DNA of 32,729 nucleotides from an uncultured Saprospiraceae bacterium (GTDB taxonomy: Bacteria; Bacteroidota; Bacteroidia; Chitinophagales; Saprospiraceae). Both the position numbers and the translations under genes were made by a program. Where the stretch lies: assembly GCA_937995755.1 (NCBI GenBank), contig CALKJD010000132.1, positions 1 through 32,729 of the forward strand, read 5' to 3'. Positions 9,539 through 18,515 of this stretch are shown piece by piece. The notes under the pieces were generated by a model. The model was not told the DNA's origin, made no database searches, and saw only the letters and a program-made list of their open reading frames with translations. Each line of letters opens with the position of its first letter. Positions within the stretch are counted from its first letter, which is position 1.

Positions 9539-12196
9539 CTAGCTCACATTATTCGGAATCTGTACATTATCCAAATGATAAAGTTCTGTCGCTTCTTTCT
9601 CTTTATAGTCCATTACCAACTTCAATGCATCAGGGACTACATCACTACAAATAACTATTAAACTGCCTTTCTTAGCATTTTGAATAGCATGGGTTATCGC
9701 GTCACTTTCCTTTTGGATGATTTGGACTTTCTTATTAGGATCGTGAGATTTAATTCCGACGCTCAACATATCTATAAGTTGCTCTTCTGTCTTACCTCTA
9801 AGATTTTTATCCTGACGAATTATTATTTCATCAAACATCTCCGCGGCTCTACGTCCCATATTATTATTATCTTCTTCTCTTCTATCTCCGATTCCTGCTA
9901 TAATACCTACTTTGGGTGAGCCTTCTAGATTATCGATAAAATTATGAAGCGCTTCCATTCCTGCCTCATTGTGTGCATAATCTAATAGCACATCAAAGTT
10001 TTTAAATTTGAAAAGATTAAGTCTTCCTGGGGTCTGTGATGGAGATGGTATAAATGATTCCAAGACCATTTTGATATCTCGTAAATCATAACCTCTTATA
10101 TATCCTGTCAATACCGCTGGAAGTACATTTTGAATCATAAATGCAGCTTTACCACCATAAGTCAATGGTACATTTACGGCATTAGCAACACGCATTTTCC
10201 AAGTCCCTTTACAGACTGTAATAAATCCATTTTCATAGATGGCGTACAATCCATTACGAGCAGCATGTTTTTTGATTCTTTCATTATTTTCATCCATAGA
10301 AAATAATGCAAGGTTACAATTGATACCTTCTCTCATATTATACACTAATTCATCATCCGCATTGAGAATCGCGTATCCATCTGGACGTACGGTCTCTGGC
10401 ACTACTCCTTTGAGTCTAGCCATTTGCTCTACAGTATTGATTCCTCTTAGTCCAAGATGATCCGGAGCTATATTAGTAACGATAGCGATATCACAACTAT
10501 GGAATCCTAATCCTGCACGTACTAATCCACCTCTAGCGGTTTCTAGCACAGCGAAATCTACCGTTGGATCTTTGAGTACAAATTCCGCACTTACGGGTCC
10601 TGTACAATCTCCTCTATCTACCATATGATTTTGGATATATATACCGTCCGAAGTAGTATATCCTACTTTATGTCCCATCATCTTTGCCATATGTGCTATC
10701 AACCTCGTGGTCGTGGTCTTACCATTAGTTCCTGTTACGGCTACTATTGGTATCCTAGCAGTCGTACCTGATGGAAATAACATATCCATCACATTAGCGG
10801 CTACATTACGCGGCAGCCCTTCTGTGGGCGCCAAGTGCATACGAAAGCCTGGACCTGCATTAACCTCTAGCACCGCACCACCCGTATCTGACAGCGGCTT
10901 AGATATATCACTAGTCATAATGTCGATACCACAAATATCAAGTCCAATGACTCTCGATATACGCTCCGCCATAAATATATTGGTAGGGTGAACGATATCC
11001 GTTACATCCTTAGCCGTACCTCCTGTACTAAGATTGGCGGTGTCTTTTAGATCCATTACTTCCCCATCTGCTAATACGGTATCTACTGTATAGTTTTTAG
11101 CCTTGAGTAGATTTAACGTCATATCATTTACTGTGATCATGGTCAGTACATTCTCATGACCATAGCCTCTTCTTGGGTCGGCATTTACGACATCTATGAG
11201 TTGCTGGATAGTAGACTTTCCATCTCCTACTACATGAGCTGGAGTACGGATAGCAGCTGCGACTAACTTATGATCGATCACGAGCAATCTATAGTCATCA
11301 CCCGTAATATATTTCTCTATGATTACACTTCTAGATATTTTCTTTGCGGCTTCGAATCCTACTACAGCATCGTCCCAATCATTGATATTAATAGTAATCC
11401 CTCTTCCATGATTACCATTGATTGGCTTGATCACTATTGGATATCCTAGATATTCGATGGCTTCTCTCAGGCCTCTTTCAGATCTCACTATTTCGCCTTT
11501 AGGCACTGGTACATTAGCTTGTTCTAGCAGATGCTTTGTATCTTCTTTATCTCCTGCTATTTCTACACCTATACTACTTGTTGTACTTCCTACTGTTGCT
11601 TGGATTCTCTTTTGATTGACACCATATCCAATCTGGCATAGAGAGTATTTATTGAGTCTCATCCATGGCATACCTCTATTTACTGCTTCTTGGATGATAG
11701 ATCCTGTACTTGGTCCAAGGCGTTCTCTTTCACGTATCTCTCTCATCTCTTGGATATCCTCTTCTAGATTATATTCCTTATTTTCAGTAAGTGCTCTTGC
11801 TATTCTGACCGCAGCTTTGGCTGCATATCTACCTGCACTTTCTTCGAGATAACTAAACACTACATGATACACTCCCTCTTCTCCATAGCCTCTAGTCCTA
11901 CCAAACCCTACTTCCATACCCGCTAGACTCTGTATCTCCAATGCGATATGCTCAATGACATGTCCCATCCATGTTCCTTCTTCTACTCTCTGAAAAAAAC
12001 CTCCAGCAGTACCTACTGAACATCTATGCTCATACATACCTGGAAACATTGCTTTTAGCCGATCTAAGAAACCATCGATCGTATCGGTAGGCATCTGTTC
12101 ATACTCTTGTAAATCTAACGTCATTACAATCAGCTTATGCCTGCGAATTGACCAGTAGTTAGGGCCACGCATCGCTCTTATTTCTCGTATTTCCAT
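9539..12196 (-). CDS. cphA: Cyanophycin synthetase
   Basis: CphA polymerises aspartate and arginine into cyanophycin, an insoluble cytoplasmic nitrogen and carbon store, using one ATP per residue added. At 885 residues it has the full length of cyanobacterial-type enzymes. Residues 1-160 are the N domain (GPNYWSIRRH at 11-20). Residues about 220-475 are an ATP-grasp domain that adds Asp to the backbone, with KPINGNHGRGI (257-267) and the metal-binding end EVNAGPGFRMH (444-454). From about 482 a Mur-ligase-like domain adds Arg to the Asp side chain, with the P-loop GTNGKTTT at 489-496, then VTNIAPDHLG and LDYAHNEAG. Cyanophycinase diverges upstream across 147 bp and an isoaspartyl peptidase follows, so the locus covers the whole cycle. 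A terminator lies downstream. The identification is very secure. Confidence 0.97.
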   Translation of the reverse strand: MEIREIRAMRGPNYWSIRRHKLIVMTLDLQEYEQMPTDTIDGFLDRLKAMFPGMYEHRCSVGTAGGFFQRVEEGTWMGHVIEHIALEIQSLAGMEVGFGRTRGYGEEGVYHVVFSYLEESAGRYAAKAAVRIARALTENKEYNLEEDIQEMREIRERERLGPSTGSIIQEAVNRGMPWMRLNKYSLCQIGYGVNQKRIQATVGSTTSSIGVEIAGDKEDTKHLLEQANVPVPKGEIVRSERGLREAIEYLGYPIVIKPINGNHGRGITININDWDDAVVGFEAAKKISRSVIIEKYITGDDYRLLVIDHKLVAAAIRTPAHVVGDGKSTIQQLIDVVNADPRRGYGHENVLTMITVNDMTLNLLKAKNYTVDTVLADGEVMDLKDTANLSTGGTAKDVTDIVHPTNIFMAERISRVIGLDICGIDIMTSDISKPLSDTGGAVLEVNAGPGFRMHLAPTEGLPRNVAANVMDMLFPSGTTARIPIVAVTGTNGKTTTTRLIAHMAKMMGHKVGYTTSDGIYIQNHMVDRGDCTGPVSAEFVLKDPTVDFAVLETARGGLVRAGLGFHSCDIAIVTNIAPDHLGLRGINTVEQMARLKGVVPETVRPDGYAILNADDELVYNMREGINCNLALFSMDENNERIKKHAARNGLYAIYENGFITVCKGTWKMRVANAVNVPLTYGGKAAFMIQNVLPAVLTGYIRGYDLRDIKMVLESFIPSPSQTPGRLNLFKFKNFDVLLDYAHNEAGMEALHNFIDNLEGSPKVGIIAGIGDRREEDNNNMGRRAAEMFDEIIIRQDKNLRGKTEEQLIDMLSVGIKSHDPNKKVQIIQKESDAITHAIQNAKKGSLIVICSDVVPDALKLVMDYKEKEATELYHLDNVQIPNNVS

Positions 12197-12325
12197 GGGA
12201 TTCGTTTTTTCGTTTTGTAAAATTGGGATTCTAGTAATTGGACAAGTAGCATCCTATTCGATGGCTATTGACTAGGATCGAGCAACTTAAAACCAATTGA
12301 GGGTATAAATTACAATTAATATCAG

Positions 12326-12333
12326 TTCCTTTG
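12326..12333 (+). promoter_or_regulatory. Possible -7 box of cyanophycinase gene
   Basis: TTCCTTTG differs from TAnnTTTG at one position and lies 26 bp before the ATG at 12359. Transcription would start near 12338-12341, only a few bases before the alternative GTG at 12344. This favours the ATG start with a short leader. The only TTG upstream (12297-12299) is farther away than usual, so the assignment is weak. Confidence 0.3.
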
Positions 12334-12358
12334 CGAGTTAATAGTGAAAAATATTACA

Positions 12359-13207
12359 ATGAAGTATAAAGGCACATTAATTCCAATCGGCGGTAACGAA
12401 GACAAAGGTTCAGATCAAAATGAATCTTACACTTTAGAATTTATTACTGAAGGAATCTTGGCTAGTGTGGTACAAGAGAGTGGAGGGTTAGATGCTAGGA
12501 TAGTAATCATCCCTACTGCTAGTAGCATCCCAGTAGAAGTGGGCGAAATGTACATTAGTGCTTTTACTGAATTAGGTTGTACTAATTTTGAAGTATTAGA
12601 CATCAGAGAGCGCGAACAATGCGACGATCCTAAAATCATCAAAGCCATCGAAGAAGCAAACTGTATCATGTTTAGTGGTGGTGACCAATCTCGCATATCA
12701 GATATAATCGGAGGTACTGTCATCCATGATATTATGCATAAACGATTTAGAGAAGAAGAAATAGTAATCGCGGGTACAAGTGCAGGAGCTATGGCGATGT
12801 CTACCGAGATGATATACGGAGGTAGTAGCACTGATGCTTTGATTAAAGGCTCTATCCGGATGAGAGAAGGATTAGCATTTATCGACGATCTTATTATTGA
12901 CAGTCATTTTATTAAAAGAGGTAGATTTGGTCGATTAGCTGAGGCCGTAGCAAGTCACCCCACATTAATAGGTATCGGCTTAGCTGAAGATACAGGTATC
13001 ATCATCAAAAATCGAACAGAGTGTACCGTAATAGGCTCAGGTATGGTGATCGTATTTGATGCGGCTCATCTTACTCAAAACAATGTAGCCTCCATACCAG
13101 TAGGTGTACCTATGACGATGGCAGGCATTACTGTCCATGTCCTAGCTAATTACGACGTATTTCATATCGACACTAGAAGTGTAGGTGCACAATCTGAATC
13201 ACAATAA
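12359..13207 (+). CDS. cphB: Cyanophycinase (peptidase family S51)
   Basis: CphB is a serine exopeptidase that cuts cyanophycin into beta-Asp-Arg dipeptides. I start it at ATG 12359 (MKYKGTLIPIGGNEDKG), which matches the usual beginning of the family; a GTG five codons earlier (12344) is in frame and possible. Numbering from the ATG, the nucleophile is Ser141 in GTSAGAM, FSGGDQ (105-110) is the family loop, and the DSHF segment with His183 lies in the active-site region. No signal peptide is present, so the enzyme is intracellular, unlike secreted cyanophycinases of cyanophycin-feeding bacteria. It is divergent from cphA and ends 7 bp before the convergent isoaspartyl peptidase. The 282-residue length is normal. 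Confidence 0.96.
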   Translation: MKYKGTLIPIGGNEDKGSDQNESYTLEFITEGILASVVQESGGLDARIVIIPTASSIPVEVGEMYISAFTELGCTNFEVLDIREREQCDDPKIIKAIEEANCIMFSGGDQSRISDIIGGTVIHDIMHKRFREEEIVIAGTSAGAMAMSTEMIYGGSSTDALIKGSIRMREGLAFIDDLIIDSHFIKRGRFGRLAEAVASHPTLIGIGLAEDTGIIIKNRTECTVIGSGMVIVFDAAHLTQNNVASIPVGVPMTMAGITVHVLANYDVFHIDTRSVGAQSESQ

Positions 13208-13214
13208 TCGACTA

Positions 13215-14144
13215 CTAGTTTCTATAGATTTTGACTACAGATTCTTTTGGATTTCTGTACGCACGATACATACCTTCACAGTTAAACTCCATAGATACAT
13301 TTCCATGGACATCTACTGCTATAAGTCCACCATCACCTCCGATTTGAGTTAAGTGATCTTGGATGGCAGCGGCTGTCGCTTCCTGCAATGATAGACCTTT
13401 ATACATCATAAGACAAGATACATCGTATGCAGTTACTCCGCGCATAAAGTATTCGCCTGTACCAGTACAAGATATCGCACAGGTGCGATTATCTGCGTAG
13501 GTGCCAGATCCTATAATTGCACTATCTCCAACACGCCCAAATTTCTTATTGGTCATACCTCCAGTAGAGGTTCCTGCTGCTATATTACCTTCCATATCAA
13601 GAGCTACAGCTCCGACAGTACCTAGGTACTTCTTCTCTTTCTTAGTGTGATCTAATTGGAAAGAATCTGTGTCTTTGATCTTGTTCCATTGATCAAAACG
13701 ATAAGCATCGTAGAAATAGTCATCATTCTCAAATACCGCTTTTCGCAACTCTCCAAACTCTTTTGCACCGTCTCCAATAAGCAATACATGATCACTGTGG
13801 TTCATAACATCCTTGGCCAATACTATAGGATTGCGAAGATTAGGAATAGCTGCAATCGCTCCAGCTTCTCTACTCTTTCCTTCCATGATACTCGCATCCA
13901 TTTCATGTCCGCCTTGTGCATTGAATACAGCACCCTTTCCTGCATTGAATAACGGATTGTCTTCGAGCTGTTGGATCGCACTCACTACCGCATCTACAGC
14001 AGTACCACCTTTATCTAATACAGCATAACCATGATCTATAGCAGCTGTGAGACCCTCGTTATACGCTTTCTCTTTGGCTTCATTCATCTCTGATTTTAGG
14101 ATAGTTCCTGCTCCGCCATGTACTACTATAGTATGTTTTTTCAT
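13215..14144 (-). CDS. iaaA: Isoaspartyl peptidase / L-asparaginase (Ntn-hydrolase, peptidase T2)
   Basis: This enzyme hydrolyses beta-aspartyl dipeptides and often asparagine. Beside cphA and cphB its likely substrate is beta-Asp-Arg, the product of cyanophycinase, releasing free Asp and Arg. HGGAG (9-13) is the N-terminal family signature. The precursor should cleave itself between Gly175 and Thr176 (YLGTVGAVA), making Thr176 the new N-terminal nucleophile of the beta subunit. GTSTGGMTNKKFGRVGD (191-207) and GTGEYFM (228-234) supply the substrate-binding segments. The 309-residue length fits the bacterial IaaA type. There is no signal peptide, so it is cytoplasmic, in contrast to glycosylasparaginase-like secreted members. 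It is convergent with cphB across 7 bp. Confidence 0.94.
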   Translation of the reverse strand: MKKHTIVVHGGAGTILKSEMNEAKEKAYNEGLTAAIDHGYAVLDKGGTAVDAVVSAIQQLEDNPLFNAGKGAVFNAQGGHEMDASIMEGKSREAGAIAAIPNLRNPIVLAKDVMNHSDHVLLIGDGAKEFGELRKAVFENDDYFYDAYRFDQWNKIKDTDSFQLDHTKKEKKYLGTVGAVALDMEGNIAAGTSTGGMTNKKFGRVGDSAIIGSGTYADNRTCAISCTGTGEYFMRGVTAYDVSCLMMYKGLSLQEATAAAIQDHLTQIGGDGGLIAVDVHGNVSMEFNCEGMYRAYRNPKESVVKIYRN

Positions 14145-14635
14145 TTGCTTGATGTTTATTGAAAATGCAATAATTCATCAAAGTTAATTTCTAATAGGTA
14201 AATAGGGAAGCCTTCGTCAATAAACTCACAATTCTATGTTTTAATGAAAATTCACCCTAAAGGGTGATAAATCAAAATGCCAAGTAACTGTTCTTTGCTA
14301 AATACAAATAACACCAATATGAAATATAGTCCAGTCTTATTCTTCATTTGAAAGATTAACAATTTTATCTATTTCATTACTATTATCCATTTCATTTGAT
14401 ATTCCTTTTTTCCCATTACTATCACTCTTCACATTAATAAAATTCTATTCCTCATACTCTAATTGATAATCCATTCATCCAGCCATTAAAACCTTCGAAA
14501 TTCCTCAACACAAAATTACTTTCATCATCTCTATACAATAAACAGTCTTTCAAAATTCTACAATATCACCCTAAAGTACTATTTCATCATAATTGGAAAA
14601 ATGTAAGATTGGGACTTATAAAAAAGCATAAAACA
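14145..14635. other. AT-rich intergenic region with an 11-nt direct repeat and small palindrome
   Basis: About 490 bp lie between the isoaspartyl peptidase start and the BNR-repeat protein. TCACCC-TAAA-GGGTGA (14252-14267) is a perfect 6-bp inverted repeat. Its first 11 bases, TCACCCTAAAG, recur at 14566-14576. The minus strand is strongly purine-rich with only short open stretches and many stops. A near-consensus box TAAGATTG (14604-14611, one mismatch to TAnnTTTG) precedes the next gene. I see no gene here. Confidence 0.5.
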
Positions 14636-16654
14636 ATGAAAACAATAATTACATTCTTCCTTACTTTATCAACGCTAATCAGTATTGCACAAGTCAATTC
14701 TACCTACCCCAATATTCCATATACCGAATTTAAATCTGTTGACATTATCGACGATTACATCATTGCAATAGGCAGTTGCGATCAAATTTGGTCAAGTGTA
14801 GATGGTGGCGCTACATGGTCACACATCGAAATATTTAACCTTGTCAATGCTAATACAACACTTATCCCAAGCGACCCTAGTAAAGCTTTATTTCTCACCA
14901 ATAACACAATAGTACTATACGATCTAACAAACCAACAGATCATAAATACATATATCGATAATTCATTTGGAATTGGATTTGGGAATACACTCATGGCAAA
15001 AGGAGAGAACCTATATTTACTCACAAGTCAAGGGCTATATAATTCCTCAATGACTGATTGGGAATGGGAATTGGTTTTTGAAAAACCAGTAGAGTCAACA
15101 GGGTTAAGATCCTCAGACATAACGGAAAGCTACATCTTTATAGGCTCAGACAATGGATTAATATATCGATATAATATCAACGACAATACTGCTAACCTTA
15201 GAAGCGACAATACCAACAGAATATCTGAGCTCAGTATGGGAACAGATAACATTGGTTATGCAATAATAAATGGCATGACTAAAGTTCAAAAAACCGAAGA
15301 TGGAGGTGAAACTTTTGTTTCAATGGAAGAACTAAATATCAATAGAAATGTACATGCCTATGGTAGCAATATGGTCGCAACAATACTAGGATATAGTCTC
15401 AGTGTTTCTGTAGATGGTGGCATAACAGTCGAAGATTACTCCATGAGCAACACATCTTCTTTCGGAGATATAAGTAATGGATTTATTGGCACTGATGGCA
15501 CCATTTACGCTTATGGAAATGGATCTACTATTGCAAAAACTACTGACCTTGGTGAATCATTTCAATTCATTCATCCATATAACAGATCCGACCTAAGTGA
15601 TGTAGTCATATATGAGGATGGATATGGTCTAATTTCTGGTGAACATGGTACAATAATACAAACCACTGACAATGGTCAATCATGGTCACCTATTGACTTT
15701 GGTATAGATTCTAAAGATTACCTATATACAATAGATCGCCTTTCTAATGGCAACATTATCACAGGAGGTCAAGATGGAATATTTGTCATAGAAAACAATC
15801 AAGTAATACATACTGAAGTGACAGAATGCTACGATATCTTAGTCACACAAAATGGATCTATCATTGCCCATACTTATAGCGATGGCATGTATCAAGCGAT
15901 TAGATCTACAGATGGCGGCATAAACTGGACTACGGTTCAATCTGACCTAACTTATACTCAACATATCCAACAATCTAATACTGGAAAAATATACATAACG
16001 ACTCAAACACAAGAGGTATACCTAAGTGAAGATGACGGTGCTAACTGGTCAGTCCAAGATTATGGGATTGTATTCCGTCAAATATTTCCATACAATGATC
16101 AAATAATTATGGGCCTAGAAGGTAATTCACTAATCAGAAGTGAAGATGGTGGTGAGACATGGAATACAATTAGTAGCAACTACCTATTAGACAATCTAGT
16201 CTATGTCAATGAATCAGAATTTTATATTACTTACGGACAAAATGGTGAGACGCGACTACTCCATACAAACGATGCTGGTGAAAGTTGGGATGAAGAATTC
16301 CGAAACTGCACCTTCACCTTAGCTATGACGATGAATAGCGTTGGCGATATAATCATGGCTCAGGCTTCTGGACATATTAATGTCTATTCTGAAGAGATCA
16401 TTAATAGTACTGATAATAATATTACTATAGATCCACCACTACATATCTGGCCTAATCCTATTGATAAAAACATGACTTTACACATAGATTCTCCTTGGTC
16501 CACCTTACAAATAGTTAATCTAAAAGGAGATGTATTAAGTAATTTCACTAACTACAAATCTTCTCTAGATATATCTATGCTAGAGAGTGGTCTATACATA
16601 ATTAAATTGGAACAAGATGGTAGAGTGAAAACAGAAAAACTAATAGTCCTCTAG
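14636..16654 (+). CDS. Secreted BNR/Ycf48-like repeat protein with type IX secretion sorting domain
   Basis: I start this at ATG 14636, which gives the signal peptide MKTIITFFLTLSTLISIAQ; an upstream TTG frame extension lacks a signal. The 672-residue protein is built of beta-propeller repeats marked by Asp-box-like motifs: SVDGGATW, TEDGGETF, SVDGGITV, TTDNGQSW, STDGGINW, SEDDGANW, SEDGGETW and TNDAGESW. These recall sialidase/Ycf48-type propellers. Residues about 600-672 are a type A T9SS C-terminal sorting domain (HIWPNP, then LESGLYIIKLEQDGR), which directs export across the outer membrane and removal of the tail. The partner or ligand is unknown; such propellers in this phylum are surface or secreted proteins. 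A strong terminator follows. It appears monocistronic and more AT-rich than the cyanophycin genes. Confidence 0.88.
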   Translation: MKTIITFFLTLSTLISIAQVNSTYPNIPYTEFKSVDIIDDYIIAIGSCDQIWSSVDGGATWSHIEIFNLVNANTTLIPSDPSKALFLTNNTIVLYDLTNQQIINTYIDNSFGIGFGNTLMAKGENLYLLTSQGLYNSSMTDWEWELVFEKPVESTGLRSSDITESYIFIGSDNGLIYRYNINDNTANLRSDNTNRISELSMGTDNIGYAIINGMTKVQKTEDGGETFVSMEELNINRNVHAYGSNMVATILGYSLSVSVDGGITVEDYSMSNTSSFGDISNGFIGTDGTIYAYGNGSTIAKTTDLGESFQFIHPYNRSDLSDVVIYEDGYGLISGEHGTIIQTTDNGQSWSPIDFGIDSKDYLYTIDRLSNGNIITGGQDGIFVIENNQVIHTEVTECYDILVTQNGSIIAHTYSDGMYQAIRSTDGGINWTTVQSDLTYTQHIQQSNTGKIYITTQTQEVYLSEDDGANWSVQDYGIVFRQIFPYNDQIIMGLEGNSLIRSEDGGETWNTISSNYLLDNLVYVNESEFYITYGQNGETRLLHTNDAGESWDEEFRNCTFTLAMTMNSVGDIIMAQASGHINVYSEEIINSTDNNITIDPPLHIWPNPIDKNMTLHIDSPWSTLQIVNLKGDVLSNFTNYKSSLDISMLESGLYIIKLEQDGRVKTEKLIVL

Positions 16655-16682
16655 AACAATTAGAAGCAATTCCCTGTCATTA

Positions 16683-16723
16683 AGTGGATCATATTAACTA
16701 AAATATGGTCCACTATTTTTTTT
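16683..16723 (+). terminator. Rho-independent terminator after the BNR-repeat gene
   Basis: AGTGGATCATATT (16683-16695) pairs with AATATGGTCCACT (16702-16714) across a 6-nt loop: 13 pairs with one G-U. A run of eight T follows (16716-16723). It sits about 30 bp past the stop at 16654. Confidence 0.93.
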
Positions 16724-16847
16724 AGGTAAAAACAGACAGCGCTTTGGCAATTGCCTGCACTCTTGAGTTTACTTCCAACTTCTTATAAAGTCTTAGCACA
16801 TGAATCTTGACAGTCTTCACACTAATATTATGTTCGACACCAAATTA
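16722..16847 (-). pseudogene. Remnant of a LuxR/GerE-type HTH regulator (C-terminal DNA-binding domain)
   Basis: On the minus strand a 40-codon stretch ending at TAA (16724-16722) encodes the recognition half of a LuxR-type helix-turn-helix: ISVKTVKIHVLRLYKKLEV followed by NSRVQAIAKAL. The match to the family pattern IS.kTVk.H...iY.KL.v.sR.qAi..A is close. Upstream the frame is broken by TAA at 16847-16845. Family-like residues (REIEVL-type, here LVLR) are only faint beyond that, and no start or sensor domain remains. It is therefore a truncated, decayed gene. Its stop codon overlaps the T-run of the opposite terminator. Confidence 0.7.
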
Positions 16848-16922
16848 TCTCAATACTAAGCAACGATCTGACCAATTAATATTTAGTTCACCAATGGACT
16901 TTACGCACGACCGGATTATTAT

Positions 16923-16954
16923 TTTGGCCGAAATTTATAATTCTGATATATTTG
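16923..16954 (+). promoter_or_regulatory. Bacteroidota-type promoter of the thioredoxin-like lipoprotein gene
   Basis: TATATTTG (16947-16954) is an exact TAnnTTTG -7 box. TTTG at 16923-16926 lies 20 bp upstream as the -33 element, the preferred spacing. Transcription should start near 16960, leaving about 16 nt before ATG 16976. This rules out the in-frame TTG at 16952, which overlaps the -7 box. Confidence 0.75.
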
Positions 16955-16975
16955 AGTTCGATAATATATAAAGTT

Positions 16976-17473
16976 ATGAAATACTGCTTCTTATTACTAC
17001 TCACCTTTGCCTACATATCATGTAATGTAAAAGTTGACAACCACAATGATGTGATAGAGATCATTGACGATTTTTCGTTATTGCAAAAGAGACTAGATTC
17101 TGACACTTCCAAAATATGGGTGGTTAACTTCTGGGCCACTACTTGTCCCCCTTGCATCAAAGAAATGCCACACTTCAAAGATCTACAGGCACAGTATGAT
17201 ACTGATGAGCTCAAGGTACTTTTAGTCTCTTTGGACTCTCCAAAATCACACGAAAAGAGAGTTGTCCCTTTCGTTAAAAAACATAACATTATTCCAGAAG
17301 TTACTCATCTAACGGACGACAATTTTTCCGCATGGACTGACAAAGTGGATGCATCCTGGTTTGGAGCATTACCTGCAACATTGATCATAAAAGGAGAAAA
17401 GAGATATTTCAAATTTGGTATGTATGAAAGTAAAAAAGAACTCGAAGATGCTGTGAAAAATGTCCGAGGATAA
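16976..17473 (+). CDS. TlpA/thioredoxin-fold lipoprotein (thiol-disulfide oxidoreductase)
   Basis: This is a 165-residue lipoprotein, starting at ATG 16976, with the signal MKYCFLLLLTFAYISC whose lipobox ends in Cys16. The mature part is a single thioredoxin fold of the TlpA/ResA type. The redox motif is WATTCPPC with Cys57 and Cys60, and a likely cis-Pro occurs in FGALPATLII. CPPC is less common than the CxPC of ResA/TlpA but keeps the proline before the second Cys. It probably reduces disulfides in the periplasm, for example in cytochrome maturation or oxidative defence. No cytochrome or Dsb gene lies nearby to fix the substrate. It has its own promoter just upstream and no clear terminator before the convergent methyltransferase. 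Confidence 0.9.
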   Translation: MKYCFLLLLTFAYISCNVKVDNHNDVIEIIDDFSLLQKRLDSDTSKIWVVNFWATTCPPCIKEMPHFKDLQAQYDTDELKVLLVSLDSPKSHEKRVVPFVKKHNIIPEVTHLTDDNFSAWTDKVDASWFGALPATLIIKGEKRYFKFGMYESKKELEDAVKNVRG

Positions 17474-17521
17474 TTTATACCGCAAACGCATAAATCTAAA
17501 CGACTACAATATTTACACATA

Positions 17522-18283
17522 CTAGCTTAACACCATAGCTACACAATTCCACGTGATACAATTCCTTCTCTTATCCATAGGTTCTTTTATAACCATGTCA
17601 TCATTCCAATCTAACACCTTTAACCCTATAGCTTCAATCTCCTGACGCAACTTATCATCAGGATATAAGTGACTCCAATTTTTAGACGTATTAAAATTTA
17701 AAGGTGATACCAATATCAACTTACCGTTTTCCCTCAATACTCTTTTCATTTCTTTCAGCCCTTGAATAGGATCAGATAATCTATCTAACAGAAAAGAACT
17801 TAATACTAGATCTTGACTATCATCTTCAAAAGGCAAATCTTCACATTTAGCTAATCCAAAATTAAGATTAGTTAATGATCGACGAGAAATTCTCAGACCC
17901 TCCAAAAAACCATAAGTTGATAAATCCAACTCGATACTTTTGTTATCTACCCATACTTCTTTAGCTCTCTTTAGCATCTGATAACTATAATCTATTCCCC
18001 AGCAACTTACCTCTGAATACATAGAAGCTATATCCCCTATTAAGCGACCCACGCCACAGCCTATTTCTAATATATTATTCAAGTGTTCTGCCGAACAGTT
18101 GGATTGAATATAATCCTTAACAGGCTGCATAGGATAGGCGCCCCATAGACTATCCGTCAAGTGCAACATCGACTGTCGCAATACCATTGGGTCATATCTT
18201 TCATAAGGATCTTGACGAAACTCAAGTGCCGTTTTGTTATGAAAAAATGGAATATTTTTTCGGTAATGAATGGGCTTTTGCAT
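17522..18283 (-). CDS. Class I SAM-dependent methyltransferase
   Basis: This 253-residue protein shows the Rossmann methyltransferase fold of the Methyltransf_11 type. Motif I is ILEIGCGVGR (71-80), the acidic end of strand 2 is in WGIDYSYQM, and motif IV/post regions are LVLSSFLLDRLSDP and MKRVLRENGKLILVSPLNF. The first 65 residues are a lead segment with FHNKTALEFRQDPYERYDP that may shape the substrate site. The acceptor cannot be deduced. It is convergent with the thioredoxin-like lipoprotein and divergent from panC. A TATATTTG box (18317-18310, minus) lies about 27 bp upstream of the start and probably belongs to this gene. Confidence 0.85.
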   Translation of the reverse strand: MQKPIHYRKNIPFFHNKTALEFRQDPYERYDPMVLRQSMLHLTDSLWGAYPMQPVKDYIQSNCSAEHLNNILEIGCGVGRLIGDIASMYSEVSCWGIDYSYQMLKRAKEVWVDNKSIELDLSTYGFLEGLRISRRSLTNLNFGLAKCEDLPFEDDSQDLVLSSFLLDRLSDPIQGLKEMKRVLRENGKLILVSPLNFNTSKNWSHLYPDDKLRQEIEAIGLKVLDWNDDMVIKEPMDKRRNCITWNCVAMVLS

Positions 18284-18309
18284 TTTCCTTTTTTTTGATC
18301 AAGGCAATC

Positions 18310-18317
18310 CAAATATA
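18310..18317 (-). promoter_or_regulatory. Candidate -7 box of the methyltransferase gene
   Basis: The minus strand reads TATATTTG, an exact TAnnTTTG match, about 27 bp before the ATG at 18283. No clear TTTG is found at the -33 distance, so this is a consensus-only call. Confidence 0.45.
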
Positions 18318-18515
18318 CTAGCTAATAAATCAGCATATACATCTTAAGGAAATATAAATCGAAGCTATCTATCCAACAGCAGCCAAACTCGAAATTCATA
18401 CAGTTCTCACTCCTTATCGTCAGATACTATAATTATATTATTGTAATTTCGATTTCTCATGAGTGGATCACCATAGATTCATATATTGAAATGATTTAAT
18501 TAAGAAAAAAAAGCA

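Noticed and set aside
12427..12831. Long open frame antisense to cyanophycinase
   Set aside because: It lies wholly inside cphB on the other strand, its translation is low-complexity and matches no family, and cphB is certain.
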